Source: VYFG01 sp022827325 | GTDB taxonomy: Bacteria; Pseudomonadota; Gammaproteobacteria; Arenicellales; Poriferihabitantaceae | Assembly (NCBI GenBank): GCA_022827325.1 | Contig: JAJDTE010000143.1 | Span: 1 to 64,000, forward strand | Direction of reading: 5' to 3' | DNA: 64,000 bases | Part shown: positions 43,773-53,362 of the stretch, piece after piece | How positions within the stretch are numbered: the first letter of the stretch is position 1 | Layout of the letters: each line of letters begins with the position of its first letter | Notes under the pieces: generated by a model | Told to the model about the DNA's origin: nothing | The model's input: only the letters and a program-made list of their open reading frames with translations | Database searches by the model: none | Made by a program: the position numbers and the translations under genes

Positions 43773-44591
43773 ATGTCAGCACCCCCGGACACCGCCGCCT
43801 TTCTCCTGGACCACCGTCTTTCCCTCGAGCCGGTGGACAATATCCCGGATGCGCTCTATCCCGGCTCCCAGGCCGCTGCCTACGCCGCCCAGGACGAGGT
43901 GGTTCGGGGCCTGGCCGAGCGCTTCGGGGGCGTGCCTTGCGGCTACAAGATGGCCTGCACCAACGAACGGGTGATCCGCCTGCTCAACGTCAGCGGGCCG
44001 TTCCCCGGCCGGCTGATGACCCATTCCACCCATGACAGCGACGTGGAACTCGACCCCGGTGCATTCCGCCTGCGGATCATGGAGGCGGAATTCGGCTTCA
44101 TCCTGGGCGAGGACGTGCCCCCGGCAGGGGCGCCCTACACCGCGGAAACGATCCGGCCCTATATCGAGGCATTCGTGCCTTCCCTTGAAATCGTCGACCA
44201 CCGGTTCAACGACTTCTCCGCTGTCGGGGAGTACGCCCTCATCGCGGACAACGCCGTCCACGGCGCCTGCGTCTTCGGCAAACCGGTCACCGAATGGCAG
44301 GGGATCGATTTCATCAGCCGGCAGGTGCGCCTTCAGGTGAACGGCGAAACGTTCGCCGTCGGTGTCGGCGAAAATGTGCTCGGCGACCCGCTGTACGCCA
44401 TGGCCTGGCTTGCCAACCACCTGGCGCTCCGGGACCGGACGCTGCGCGCCGGGGAGCGGGTGTCCACCGGCACCGCGGGGGAGATCTATTTCGCGGAACC
44501 AGGGGATGCCGTGCTCGCGGACTACGGCGACCTCGGCCGGGTGGGCGTCAGGTTCCGCCCTTCCCAATCAACGACAACACCACAAGCTTGA
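43773..44591 (+). CDS. 2-keto-4-pentenoate hydratase family protein
   Basis: A 272-residue member of the fumarylacetoacetase-like fold (MhpD type). Motifs: PCGYKMACTN, the metal-binding ExE in IMEAEFGFILGEDV, EIVDHRFNDFS and the late AGERVSTGTAGEIYFAEPGD. Such enzymes hydrate or decarboxylate 2-keto acids from aromatic breakdown. No other aromatic-degradation gene is nearby, so the substrate is open. It precedes ilvE by 10 bases. Confidence 0.85.
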   Translation: MSAPPDTAAFLLDHRLSLEPVDNIPDALYPGSQAAAYAAQDEVVRGLAERFGGVPCGYKMACTNERVIRLLNVSGPFPGRLMTHSTHDSDVELDPGAFRLRIMEAEFGFILGEDVPPAGAPYTAETIRPYIEAFVPSLEIVDHRFNDFSAVGEYALIADNAVHGACVFGKPVTEWQGIDFISRQVRLQVNGETFAVGVGENVLGDPLYAMAWLANHLALRDRTLRAGERVSTGTAGEIYFAEPGDAVLADYGDLGRVGVRFRPSQSTTTPQA

Positions 44592-44601
44592 ATTCATCAT
44601 C

Positions 44602-45519
44602 ATGACCAACTGGGCGTTTTTCGAGGGCGGGATCGTCCCGATCGATCAGGCGAAGATCAGCATCACCAACCACACCCTGCATTACGGCACCGGCTGTTTC
44701 GGCGGCATCCGCGGTTACTGGAATGCCGGGCAGGAGCAGCTGTACATCTTCCGGCTCGCGGACCACTACGCCCGTTTCCTGCACAGCGCCCATCTGCTGT
44801 TCAGTGAGATCGGGATGGACAACCCCGCGCTGGTATCCACCACGCTCGAGCTGCTGCGCAAGGAGTCCTGGCGGGAAAACGTCTATATCCGCCCCATCGC
44901 CTACAAGGACGAGGGGGTGTTCCGGGTCTGGCTGCATGACGCCCGGGACAAGGTCGCCATTTTCAGCCAGCCCACCGGCAGCTACCTGCCGGATGACAAG
45001 AGCCTCTCGGTCTGCGTCAGCAGCTGGCGCCGCGTGGACGACACCGCCATGCCGGCCCGGGGCAAGGTCAACGGCACCTACGTCAACAGCGCCCTCGCCA
45101 AGAGCGAGGCCATGCTGTCCGGCTTCGACGAGGCCATCCTGCTGAACCAGGACGGCCATGTCTCCGAGGCGACGGCGGCGAACTTCATGATGGTCCGGGA
45201 CGGCTCACTGGTCACGCCGCCGATCACGGCGAACCTGCTGGAAGGCATCGTGCGCAAGTCGCTGGTGGAGCTGGCCAGGGACCGGCTCGACCTCCGGATC
45301 GAGGAGCGCAACATCGACCGGTCCGAACTCTACATGGCCGACGAGGTCTTCTTCTGCGGCACCGGCGTGCAGATGGCGGCGGTGGGAACCATCGATCACC
45401 GCACCATCGGCGACGGCGGCCGGGGTCCCGTGACCCGGGATCTGGGTGAAATCTTCCACCGGGTGCTCATCGGCGAGGAGCCCGACTACAGGCACTGGGT
45501 TACGCCGGTCTACGGCTGA
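44602..45519 (+). CDS. ilvE: branched-chain amino acid aminotransferase (class IV)
   Basis: A 305-residue PLP enzyme. WAFFEGGIVPIDQAKISITNH and HYGTGCFGGIRGYW open the fold; the PLP lysine is in ARGKVNGTYVNSALAKSEA, and DGHVSEATAANFMMV and FFCGTGVQMAAVGTID follow. It interconverts Leu, Ile and Val with their keto acids. ATG 44602 starts the family N-terminus. Confidence 0.93.
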   Translation: MTNWAFFEGGIVPIDQAKISITNHTLHYGTGCFGGIRGYWNAGQEQLYIFRLADHYARFLHSAHLLFSEIGMDNPALVSTTLELLRKESWRENVYIRPIAYKDEGVFRVWLHDARDKVAIFSQPTGSYLPDDKSLSVCVSSWRRVDDTAMPARGKVNGTYVNSALAKSEAMLSGFDEAILLNQDGHVSEATAANFMMVRDGSLVTPPITANLLEGIVRKSLVELARDRLDLRIEERNIDRSELYMADEVFFCGTGVQMAAVGTIDHRTIGDGGRGPVTRDLGEIFHRVLIGEEPDYRHWVTPVYG

Positions 45520-45597
45520 TCCCGGCCCCGGGCCGGGGATCGGCGAAAGGGCAGGCGGGTCATTTATACTTGCCGCAACCGACCATTCCCCGTGCCG

Positions 45598-46014
45598 ATG
45601 AAAATCACGCTCAGCAAGACCGGCAGGATCGCCTTTGAAGTCGCCACCGAAAGCGGCCACCGCCTGTCCACCGACGGCTCCCCGGACAACGGCGGCAACA
45701 ACGCCGGCGCAAGGCCGATGGAGCTGCTGCTGGCGGCGCTCGGCAGCTGCAGCGGCATCGACGTCGCCCTGATCCTCGAAAAGAGCCGCCAGACCGTCAC
45801 CGGCTGCCGGATCACCGTGGAGGGGCAGCGGGCCGACGCCGTGCCCGCCGTGTTCACCGATATCCATGTTCACTACACCGTCGCCGGCCCGGATCTCGAC
45901 CCGAGGAAGGTGGAGCGCGCGGTGGCCCTGTCCATGGAGAAGTACTGCTCGGTCACCAGGATGCTGCAGTCCTCCGTGGCCGTCACCCACAGTTTCGAGA
46001 TCGAAGCCGCCTGA
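45598..46014 (+). CDS. OsmC family peroxiredoxin-like protein
   Basis: A 138-residue OsmC/YhfA-type protein. The two redox cysteines are Cys51 (LLAALGSCSGIDV) and Cys117 (MEKYCSVTRML), which reduce organic hydroperoxides in active members. A TATACT -10 box at 45565-45570 lies 27 bases before the ATG; no ribosome binding site is visible. ATG 45598 is preferred to the GTG 6 bases upstream. Confidence 0.9.
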   Translation: MKITLSKTGRIAFEVATESGHRLSTDGSPDNGGNNAGARPMELLLAALGSCSGIDVALILEKSRQTVTGCRITVEGQRADAVPAVFTDIHVHYTVAGPDLDPRKVERAVALSMEKYCSVTRMLQSSVAVTHSFEIEAA

Positions 46015-46032
46015 CGGGTATTTGCGGGCAAC

Positions 46033-46062
46033 TTGGCCGGCGCCGGGAAAACCTGCTATAAC
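46033..46062 (+). promoter_or_regulatory. promoter for a probable leaderless PerM mRNA
   Basis: TTGGCC (46033-46038) and TATAAC (46057-46062), 18 bases apart. Only 6 bases separate the -10 box from the ATG at 46069, so the transcript would start at or within a base or two of the start codon. There is no ribosome binding site. Confidence 0.55.
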
Positions 46063-46068
46063 AGCCCG

Positions 46069-47130
46069 ATGGAACAGATTTCCAGCTGGATCAGGCGGCA
46101 GCTCTCCAATCCGCAGGTGGTGTTTCTCACCGCCGCGCTGGTGGTCCTGTTCGTCATCGTGGTCTATGCCGGCAACATGCTGGCCCCGGTGCTGGCGGGC
46201 ATTGTCATCGCCTACCTGCTGGAGGGCATCATCCGGCGCATGCAGTCCCTGCGCCTGCCGCGCTGGATCTGCATCTGGACCGTGTTCACCGCCTTCATGC
46301 TCTTCCTGGTTGCGATCTTCTTCTGGCTTCTGCCGACGCTCTACACCCAGCTCGCCCAGGTGGTGGCCCAGATTCCGTCCATGCTGAGCGAGGGTCAGGC
46401 CGCGCTCATGACGCTGCCGGAGTCATACCCGGAACTGTTCTCCCAGGCACAGGTTCTGGAACTGATCAGCAGTCTGCGGGCCGAACTCACCGGGCTCGGG
46501 CAGCAGGCCCTGGCCAATTCCCTCTACGGCGTCACCAGCATCATCACGATCCTGATCTACGTCATCCTGCTGCCGATCCTGATCTTCTTCTTCATCCGGG
46601 ACAAGCGCCGCATCCTGGACTGGACCCACGACCTGCTGCCCAGCGACAACCAGCTCGCGATTCAGGTCTGGCACGATGTCGACGTACAGATCGGCAACTA
46701 CATCCGCGGCAAGTTCTGGGAGATCCTCATTGTCTGGTGGACCTGCTTCATCACCTTCTCGCTGCTCGACCTGCAGTACGCCATGCTGCTTGCGGTACTG
46801 GTGGGGCTGTCGGTGCTGATTCCCTACATCGGCGCCGCGGTAGTCACCGTGCCGGTGGTGGTGATTGCCTATTTCCAGTGGGGTCTGACCAACGAGTTCT
46901 ACTATCTCGTGGTGGCCTACCTGATCATCCAGGCCCTGGACGGCAACCTGCTGGTGCCGCTCCTTTTCTCCGAGGTGGTGAACCTGCACCCGGTGGCCAT
47001 CATCGTGGCGGTGCTGTTCTTCGGCGGTCTGTTCGGGATCTGGGGCGTTTTCTTCGCCATCCCCCTGGCCACGCTGGTCCAGGCCATCATGGTGGCCTGG
47101 CCGCGCAGCGCGGAACCCGAGGAACCCTGA
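46069..47130 (+). CDS. AI-2E family transporter (PerM-like)
   Basis: A 353-residue membrane protein with about eight hydrophobic segments and a long amphipathic stretch after the third (QLAQVVAQIPSMLSEGQAAL). The IPYIGAAVVTVPVVVIAYFQWG and IIQALDGNLLVPLLFSEVVNLHPVAIIVAVLFFGGLFGIWG blocks are the family signature, here split only for description. Members export autoinducer-2, ions or unknown solutes. The ATG at 46069 is set by the promoter position. Confidence 0.88.
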   Translation: MEQISSWIRRQLSNPQVVFLTAALVVLFVIVVYAGNMLAPVLAGIVIAYLLEGIIRRMQSLRLPRWICIWTVFTAFMLFLVAIFFWLLPTLYTQLAQVVAQIPSMLSEGQAALMTLPESYPELFSQAQVLELISSLRAELTGLGQQALANSLYGVTSIITILIYVILLPILIFFFIRDKRRILDWTHDLLPSDNQLAIQVWHDVDVQIGNYIRGKFWEILIVWWTCFITFSLLDLQYAMLLAVLVGLSVLIPYIGAAVVTVPVVVIAYFQWGLTNEFYYLVVAYLIIQALDGNLLVPLLFSEVVNLHPVAIIVAVLFFGGLFGIWGVFFAIPLATLVQAIMVAWPRSAEPEEP

Positions 47131-47161
47131 GGCGGACGCCGGTCGCAGCAGGCGGACGTTC

Positions 47162-47470
47162 ATGAAATGCGTGTACCGCGCGGAGTCCCTGGTGGATGCC
47201 CGCATCTATGCGGACTGCCTCCGGGGCAATGGCGTGCCCTGTGAAATCTTTCAGGAGAACGCGGTCGGCGCCCTTGGCGAGCTGCCGGTGATCGGCCCGG
47301 AGGTCTGGGTGCGGCGCGACGCCGACGCCGACCGGGCCAGGCGGCTGGTGGAGATGCTGGAGCAGTCCCTGGCGGAGAACCGGTCCGGACCCCCTTCCCT
47401 GTGCGGCCAGTGCGGCGAAACCAGCCCTGCAGGCTTCGAAATCTGCTGGCACTGCGGCCGTAGTTTCTGA
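47162..47470 (+). CDS. DUF2007-type signal-transducing protein with C-terminal zinc ribbon
   Basis: A 102-residue protein. The N-terminal 70 residues (VYRAESLVDARIYADCLRGN, then GPEVWVRRDADADRARRLVE) match the DUF2007 ferredoxin-like fold, also found linked to PII-like proteins. The tail has a CxxC...CxxC zinc ribbon (LCGQCGETSPAGFEICWHCG). Its function is unknown. mrcB starts 6 bases later. Confidence 0.85.
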   Translation: MKCVYRAESLVDARIYADCLRGNGVPCEIFQENAVGALGELPVIGPEVWVRRDADADRARRLVEMLEQSLAENRSGPPSLCGQCGETSPAGFEICWHCGRSF

Positions 47471-47475
47471 GGGCA

Positions 47476-49782
47476 TTGGCGACCCGACGCAAGAGGCGCG
47501 CCGGCCGCTCCCACGCCGGGGCGGGAGGGAGGCGTCGGGTTCCGTTTTTCCGGCCCCTTGCCCTGCGTATCGCGCTCGCGCTTGCGGCCTGCTTCGCCGG
47601 CCTCATACTGCACTTCGACTACCAGATGCAGCTGTATTTCCGTGACAGCGCGCATCCCCGGCCGGCGCTCCTCTACGCGCGGGCGCCCAAGCTGTCCCCG
47701 CTCTCCGGGCAGTCGCCCGAGGCAGTGGCGTCCCTGCTCGAATACCGCGGATACCGCCGGTCGGACCGCCTTGAGGGTCCCGGCAGCTACGTGCTGACGG
47801 GCAACCGGATGGATCTCTATCCCAACCGGGCACCCGGCGGCGCCGAAGCATCCGGACCGGTGCGCCTGGAATTTCAGGACGGCCGTCTGCGCGCCATGCA
47901 CAGGCACGCCGACGGCGCCCGCCTCGGCGGCATCGCCCTGGAGCCGGAGGCCATCGGCACGCTCCAGCTCGGGCCCTATGAGGACCGTATCGCGCTCCGG
48001 CTGCACCAGATGCCGGAACTCCTGGTCCGGGCATTGCTGGCCATGGAAGACCGGAACTTCGAGAGGCATATCGGCGTGGATGTCTTCGCCATCGCCCGGG
48101 CCCTCGTCAACAACCTGCTCCACGGCCAGACGACCCAGGGCGGCAGCACCATCACCCAGCAACTGGTGAAGAACCTGTTCCTGAGCCCCGAACGGACCCT
48201 GTCCCGGAAGGTCACGGAGGCCCTCATGGCCGTCACCCTGGAGCTCCGCCTTTCCAAGGCCGAGATCCTCGAGCATTATCTCAACGAGATCTTTCTCGGC
48301 CAGTCGGGCAACCGCGCGGTACATGGCTTTGCACTGGCCAGCGAGTACTACTTCGCCCGGCCGCTGGACCGCCTGGGCCCGCAAGAGATCGCCACCCTGG
48401 TGGGGATGATCCCCGCACCCTCCCTTTACAATCCCAGGCGCAACCCGGAGCGCGCCCTGGTCCGGAGGAATCTGGTGCTGTCCAAGCTGGCGGAGGTGGG
48501 GGCTATCAGCGACAGCGCCGCGACGGCCCTTGCCAGGTCACCCATGGCGATCGGGCCGCACCGCAGCGCCGGCGGAAGCGTCTTCCCCGCGTATGTCGAC
48601 TACCTGCACCGGCAGGTGCGCCAGTACTTCCCCGAGGACGTGTTGCGCGCCGGCGGAATCCGGCTGTACACGACCCTGGATGCGGATATCCAGCAGGCCG
48701 CGCAGCAGGCCCTTTCCCGGGTCCTGGGGCGGCTCGAGTCGGACCGCGGCATGTCGCCGGGCGTGCTCCAGGGCTCGGCCGTCGTGGTGTCCGTGGACAG
48801 CGGCGAGATCCTGGCCCTGGTGGGCGGCCGCCGGGGGGGCTTCGCGGGGTTCAACCGCGCCGTGGATGCCCAAAGGCCCATCGGCTCCCTGGTCAAGCCG
48901 CTGGTCTACCTCACGGCCCTGGAACGGCCCGGCCGGTTTACCCTTGGCAGCATGCTCCAGGACTCGCCGCTCACCCTGGAAACCGAAACCGGGCGCTCCT
49001 GGTCGCCACAGAACTACGACCGTGATTTCCGGGGGCCGGTCATGTTGCTGGAGGCGCTGGCGCGCTCCTACAACGTGCCCGCGGTGCGGCTGGGTCTCGA
49101 GGTGGGTCTGGATGCGGTTGCGGAAACCATCAACCGGCTCGGGGTCCGCAAGGAAATCCCGCGATATCCTTCCACGCTGCTGGGCTCCAGCGCACACAGC
49201 CCCCTTGAAATCGCCCAGCTCTACCAGTCCATCGCAAGCCACGGCAACCGCATGCCCCTGCGCAGCATCAGCCACATCACCGACCCGGTGGGGGGCTTGA
49301 TCGCCCGGTTTCCCGGCAGGGCCGACAGGGTGATCGAGCCGGGGCCCGCCTACCTGATCGACTTTGCGCTCCGGCAGGTGGTCCGCAGCGGAACCGCGTC
49401 CCGCGCATCACGGCACTTTCCGTCGTCACTCGGACTGGCGGGCAAGACGGGCACCACCGACGACTACCGGGACAGCTGGTTCGCGGGATACAGCGGTAAC
49501 CTGGTGACCGTGGTGTGGGTGGGCCGGGACGATAACCGCCCGGTGGGCCTGACCGGCGCCGGCGGCGCCATGCGCGTGTGGATGGAAATCATGCAGGCAC
49601 TTCCCCTTGCGCCGTCCGCACACCGGCGACCCTCCGGGGTGCGCTTCCTGGAACTGGACCCGGCCACCGGGCTGCTTGCCCGGGACAGCTGCCCGGAGCG
49701 CATCCGGATACCCGTGATGGCGCGAAGCCGTACCCCCAGGCCCGCGCCCTGTTCCGGCGCGGGCGGGACCGGCCGGAACTGA
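47476..49782 (+). CDS. mrcB: bifunctional penicillin-binding protein 1B
   Basis: A 768-residue class A PBP that polymerises and cross-links peptidoglycan. A short basic cytoplasmic end is followed by one membrane segment (IALALAACFAGLILHF), a UB2H-like region about 75-150, the glycosyltransferase domain (EDRNFERHIGVD, QGGSTITQQLVKN, LSKAEILEHYLNEIFLGQ) and the transpeptidase domain with RPIGSLVKP (active Ser), SYN and GKTGTT. The UB2H-type region points to PBP1B of Gammaproteobacteria. Translation appears to start at TTG 47476, as there is no suitable ATG before the membrane segment. Confidence 0.93.
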   Translation: MATRRKRRAGRSHAGAGGRRRVPFFRPLALRIALALAACFAGLILHFDYQMQLYFRDSAHPRPALLYARAPKLSPLSGQSPEAVASLLEYRGYRRSDRLEGPGSYVLTGNRMDLYPNRAPGGAEASGPVRLEFQDGRLRAMHRHADGARLGGIALEPEAIGTLQLGPYEDRIALRLHQMPELLVRALLAMEDRNFERHIGVDVFAIARALVNNLLHGQTTQGGSTITQQLVKNLFLSPERTLSRKVTEALMAVTLELRLSKAEILEHYLNEIFLGQSGNRAVHGFALASEYYFARPLDRLGPQEIATLVGMIPAPSLYNPRRNPERALVRRNLVLSKLAEVGAISDSAATALARSPMAIGPHRSAGGSVFPAYVDYLHRQVRQYFPEDVLRAGGIRLYTTLDADIQQAAQQALSRVLGRLESDRGMSPGVLQGSAVVVSVDSGEILALVGGRRGGFAGFNRAVDAQRPIGSLVKPLVYLTALERPGRFTLGSMLQDSPLTLETETGRSWSPQNYDRDFRGPVMLLEALARSYNVPAVRLGLEVGLDAVAETINRLGVRKEIPRYPSTLLGSSAHSPLEIAQLYQSIASHGNRMPLRSISHITDPVGGLIARFPGRADRVIEPGPAYLIDFALRQVVRSGTASRASRHFPSSLGLAGKTGTTDDYRDSWFAGYSGNLVTVVWVGRDDNRPVGLTGAGGAMRVWMEIMQALPLAPSAHRRPSGVRFLELDPATGLLARDSCPERIRIPVMARSRTPRPAPCSGAGGTGRN

Positions 49783-50052
49783 TCCAGACCGGTTCCCTCG
49801 TATCGTTGCCGGATTCCGTTTCCCCTTCCGGTTCTTCATCAAGACCGGCACATCATATGATGCCGGTATCTACGATCATGCCCGGACAGTCTTCATTCCG
49901 TCCTTGGCCGGCTCATTCCACGGAATAGCGCCTTCCATGTCACCCGGATGCCGTTCCTTAGGAGGACACGGGCAGTGGTGGTAGCGATCCATTGACGTTT
50001 CCTATTCTCAGCAACCGGATATGGGCTGGGCTGGGGTTCGGAAGGCTCCAGA

Positions 50053-52080
50053 TTAAAATCCTGCCAATAGCGGCAAACCGACCGGATCGTCCGGGAGTGT
50101 TGGTGCCATGGGTAAGGAGACCTGCCACTGGGGCTTGTCCGGGAACAAGCCTGAGAATGTGGCGGCAGCAAGGCAGTCGACTCCCGGCTCACCGAGCAGC
50201 AATGCCAGTTTCTTGCCATTCGCCTGAACGATCAGCGCCCGACATCCGGGCAGCTGGTGACTGCCGGACGAGCTGAATTCGGGATACTTGCATAATTGCC
50301 CCGACAGTGCTCGCAGCAGATGAAATGCAGGCCTGGGATTACACAGGCGATCCAGTACTCCATGGCGAACAAAGTAACCGCGGTCGATATCCATGAACGT
50401 ATCCGCGAAGGCCCAGGTATTTTCAAATGCGTTGGCCGCGAACATCGCCTCGGCAACGCGATTGGCGGTCCAGTGATCATTGCGAATGGGCGCGGCAGGA
50501 TTCGATCCGCAAAGGCGTATATGCACTGACGCCTTGGCACCCAGTTCAGCGGCGGTTCGTGACGCTGCCTCGATGCCATCCCAGGGCCAGACTTCCGCTG
50601 TGACCCGGAACACGAATCCTGCGACGCCATCACCAATATCTTCCTTCAGCCAACGCAGCTGTTCGGTATCGTCCGGCAGAAACCCCTGGTTTATCACATG
50701 GTAATAATGACCGGCTTCAGCCCGCAGTTCGGATATCGAACGTAACCTCGAAAGGTAAATATCCAGCGGTATTTCTCTGGCCGCCTGCCGAATATCGGTG
50801 ACATTCAGGTCACGCTCCCCCCAGTCGATGCAGATTTCCCAGGCGCTGAACAGGTCGTGGTGCCGTCCGATCATGGCCCGGTCCCGATCGGTCGGGGCAC
50901 CGAATGTGAACAAGACGAACTCCTGTCCGAAGGCGCGTAACTCGCGCATGCGGTCGCGCGTCGGCTGGTGCAGCAGGTCCCGCAACGGGACGCGCAATCG
51001 GCGCACACCGAGTTCCCACAACGCCATCAGCGGATAGTCGTTGCGAACCTCCTTGCGGTCGAATTCATCAAGGCCCCCGGTCGGGGGAATTTCCACGATC
51101 TCCGCCCAGTTGTGACGCATGTCGAAACCGAATCGGAAATGCGGATTGGTAAGCGGATGAGCAGCCGGGAGCAGTGGGGAGACAGCCTCGTCGAGAGATG
51201 CGGACTCGAGTACGCGCCCGAAAGTGCGCCTGATTTCGACGAGATGCCCTTGCTCGTGTACGTGGACCAGGAAATAGGCGAGTTTCGGCCGGTCGTTCCG
51301 GCCGGCCTCGTCTTCGTCACCCGGCGGGCTACGGTACATCTCGCTGTAATCCTGGCGGACGAAGGAGGTCGAAGGTACCAGGTAGCAGTCGGTTTGGGCG
51401 TAACGGTTGTACCAGAAATTGTGCACATGGCCGGCCAGCATGACTTCCACCCCGTAGCGTTCCAGCAACCCGAGCAGCCAGCCGCGACCGGGTTCGGCCA
51501 GGTTGTCGTAGTTCACCTCCTCGTCGGGCCGGGTGAAATACGGCGGATAGTGGATATGCAGGAAAATGCGCCGGCCACGATGTCGTTCAAGGTCCGCTTC
51601 CAGCCAAGCCTGCTGGTTCGCCTCGGCAGCCAGTCCGGAGTTGATGATCTGGGCATTGACAATGACGAAGTGAACCGAGTCGTGATCGAAACTCTGGTAG
51701 TGTGGGCCGAAATGCTCCTCCCACAAGGCCACGTATTCATCGCAAACCGAGGCTGCCGGAGCCCAAGGATTCGGCTTGTCGCCGATGTCGTGGTTTCCTG
51801 GTGTCAGGTAAATCGGATGCCGCAACTGCCCTATCTGCTGAAGAAAACAGTGAGCCGCCCTGCGATACAGATCCGGTATCGCCGGAACCGGGTGGATCAG
51901 ATCGCCGATATTGACAACAAACTCCAGGTCCATCGAGTTGAGTTCGCGCACCACGTGGCGCATGCGGGCGTTGGCGAGGCGATTGACGGCATACGGCGAA
52001 TTGCACTCGTCCTCGCCCTGGTTCAGATGGGTGTCTGTTATGGCCGCATAGGTGAAACGGCGTGCTCCAAGTCGTTTCAA
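50053..52080 (-). CDS. large metallophosphoesterase with C-terminal barrel-like domain
   Basis: A 675-residue protein. The N-terminal 250 residues are a calcineurin-like phosphoesterase with all metal motifs: ITDTHL (Asp16, His18), NIGDLIHP (Asp60), GNHDIG (Asn96, His97), FLHIHYPP and AGHVHNF. The remainder (about 330-640) is of unknown function but reads as alternating strands and helices, possibly a TIM-barrel (DYPLMALWELGVRRLRVPLR, FVLFTFGAP, YHVINQGFLP). No signal peptide. It follows the sulfotransferase gene by 30 bases and is probably co-transcribed with it. Substrate unknown. Confidence 0.8.
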   Translation of the reverse strand: MKRLGARRFTYAAITDTHLNQGEDECNSPYAVNRLANARMRHVVRELNSMDLEFVVNIGDLIHPVPAIPDLYRRAAHCFLQQIGQLRHPIYLTPGNHDIGDKPNPWAPAASVCDEYVALWEEHFGPHYQSFDHDSVHFVIVNAQIINSGLAAEANQQAWLEADLERHRGRRIFLHIHYPPYFTRPDEEVNYDNLAEPGRGWLLGLLERYGVEVMLAGHVHNFWYNRYAQTDCYLVPSTSFVRQDYSEMYRSPPGDEDEAGRNDRPKLAYFLVHVHEQGHLVEIRRTFGRVLESASLDEAVSPLLPAAHPLTNPHFRFGFDMRHNWAEIVEIPPTGGLDEFDRKEVRNDYPLMALWELGVRRLRVPLRDLLHQPTRDRMRELRAFGQEFVLFTFGAPTDRDRAMIGRHHDLFSAWEICIDWGERDLNVTDIRQAAREIPLDIYLSRLRSISELRAEAGHYYHVINQGFLPDDTEQLRWLKEDIGDGVAGFVFRVTAEVWPWDGIEAASRTAAELGAKASVHIRLCGSNPAAPIRNDHWTANRVAEAMFAANAFENTWAFADTFMDIDRGYFVRHGVLDRLCNPRPAFHLLRALSGQLCKYPEFSSSGSHQLPGCRALIVQANGKKLALLLGEPGVDCLAAATFSGLFPDKPQWQVSLPMAPTLPDDPVGLPLLAGF

Positions 52081-52110
52081 GTTCCTGCTTCCAAGATCAG
52101 CAAGTCGCCA

Positions 52111-53262
52111 TCATACGGCACCGTCGCCTGAATACTGTCGCTTGATGCCGAGAATTTGCTTCCATTCCCGCGATGCTCTCAATCCAGTGATGTGCTCCTC
52201 GAACGGATCGGTATGCAGCCCGTTCACGGGGCGATCGGCTTCTGACCAGACGCCACGCCGCCGGCGCGCTTCGCGCTGGTCGATGAGCCAGTCGTGGTAG
52301 CTTTCCAGCACCAGTCGACCGCCCGGACCAACCAATGCCGCCGCGCGGAAACAGGCATCCAGATCGCGGTACCGCTGGGCCTCATCTTCATCGATCGCGA
52401 TTGGCTCGATGTTGAGGGTGTAGCCTTCTGCCTGGTGGACCTGCCCGGCGACGCCGGCGTAAACCCCCTGGTCGCGCAGGCTCATCTGCTCTTGGTAAAT
52501 GCCGATGTATTGGTCGGTTATTGGTGAAGACAGCGCTTTGTGATCCCGCAGCCGGCCGCGTTCGCGTGCGACCGCACCCTGGTGAAAGTCGAGCAGACGG
52601 TTTTCGTACTCTTCACCAAGAAATTCACAGACTCCGCGTAACACGTTCACGGGATCTCGAACCAGATTCTCATAGTGAACGTCATGCCAGTTTTCAGCGC
52701 CGAGTTCGTCACGCAGGATTTGGGCGTGGCGTTGACTGTGCGACCAGTTTTCAGCCGCAACGAAAACGTTGTTGGGCCCGAAATCGGACCCGATCGCGTC
52801 AACGCTCATGTCGCGTCCGTCCCGCGTAATGCAGACGATCTTGGCACCAGGGAAGTCGGTGAGAATTTCGCGGACGAAATACAGGTTGTTCGGTGTTTTC
52901 TCACCCCACCGCGGCTTGCCAACCCATTTGGCATAGGATTCGAGCATTGCGCAGAAAATTCCCGCGAAACTGGATTCTCTGGCGCATTCGAGGATTTCCG
53001 ATACGGCGGTTCGGGGATTGAACGGCATGCCCCACAGAGGATTGCGAAGCCCGAATATCATTTCATCGGCCAGCGTGTGCAGGTTTTCTGGTTCGTCGAG
53101 CGAACCGTAACTGTAAAGATATCCGCGAAATCTCGGGTACCACCATGACACCTCCGGTACCGCCAGCCGGGAATGCATGCCGAGAATCGCCATCAGCAAC
53201 GTCGACCCCGAGCGTTCCTGGCCCACGATAAAAAACGGCTTTTCGTCGAGATCGATCGGCAT
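52111..53262 (-). CDS. sulfotransferase family protein
   Basis: A 383-residue PAPS-dependent sulfotransferase. The 5'-phosphosulfate loop is FFIVGQERSGSTLLMAILGM (residues 10-29), the Lys-containing GEKTPNN follows, and the 3'-phosphate motif is ITRDGRDMSVD. Such bacterial enzymes sulfate lipids, sugars or small molecules. It diverges from the GntR regulator with a palindrome in between, so it may be controlled by it together with the metallophosphoesterase. Confidence 0.87.
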   Translation of the reverse strand: MPIDLDEKPFFIVGQERSGSTLLMAILGMHSRLAVPEVSWWYPRFRGYLYSYGSLDEPENLHTLADEMIFGLRNPLWGMPFNPRTAVSEILECARESSFAGIFCAMLESYAKWVGKPRWGEKTPNNLYFVREILTDFPGAKIVCITRDGRDMSVDAIGSDFGPNNVFVAAENWSHSQRHAQILRDELGAENWHDVHYENLVRDPVNVLRGVCEFLGEEYENRLLDFHQGAVARERGRLRDHKALSSPITDQYIGIYQEQMSLRDQGVYAGVAGQVHQAEGYTLNIEPIAIDEDEAQRYRDLDACFRAAALVGPGGRLVLESYHDWLIDQREARRRRGVWSEADRPVNGLHTDPFEEHITGLRASREWKQILGIKRQYSGDGAV

Positions 53263-53282
53263 CGAACTTGCGCTCTCATTAT

Positions 53283-53321
53283 TGACATGAAAGATTCTAT
53301 GTTTAGAATGTTAGTATGTCA
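53283..53321. promoter_or_regulatory. nested palindrome, candidate GntR operator
   Basis: An inner perfect inverted repeat ATTCTA-TGTT-TAGAAT (53294-53309) lies inside outer arms TGACAT (53283-53288) and ATGTCA (53316-53321). Both share the same centre near 53302. It lies between the divergent sulfotransferase and GntR genes, in an AT-rich stretch, and is the likely binding site of the regulator. Confidence 0.65.
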
Positions 53322-53362
53322 AAATCTATTTCGATTTCAGATCAGCACGAAAGGAAGATCCC

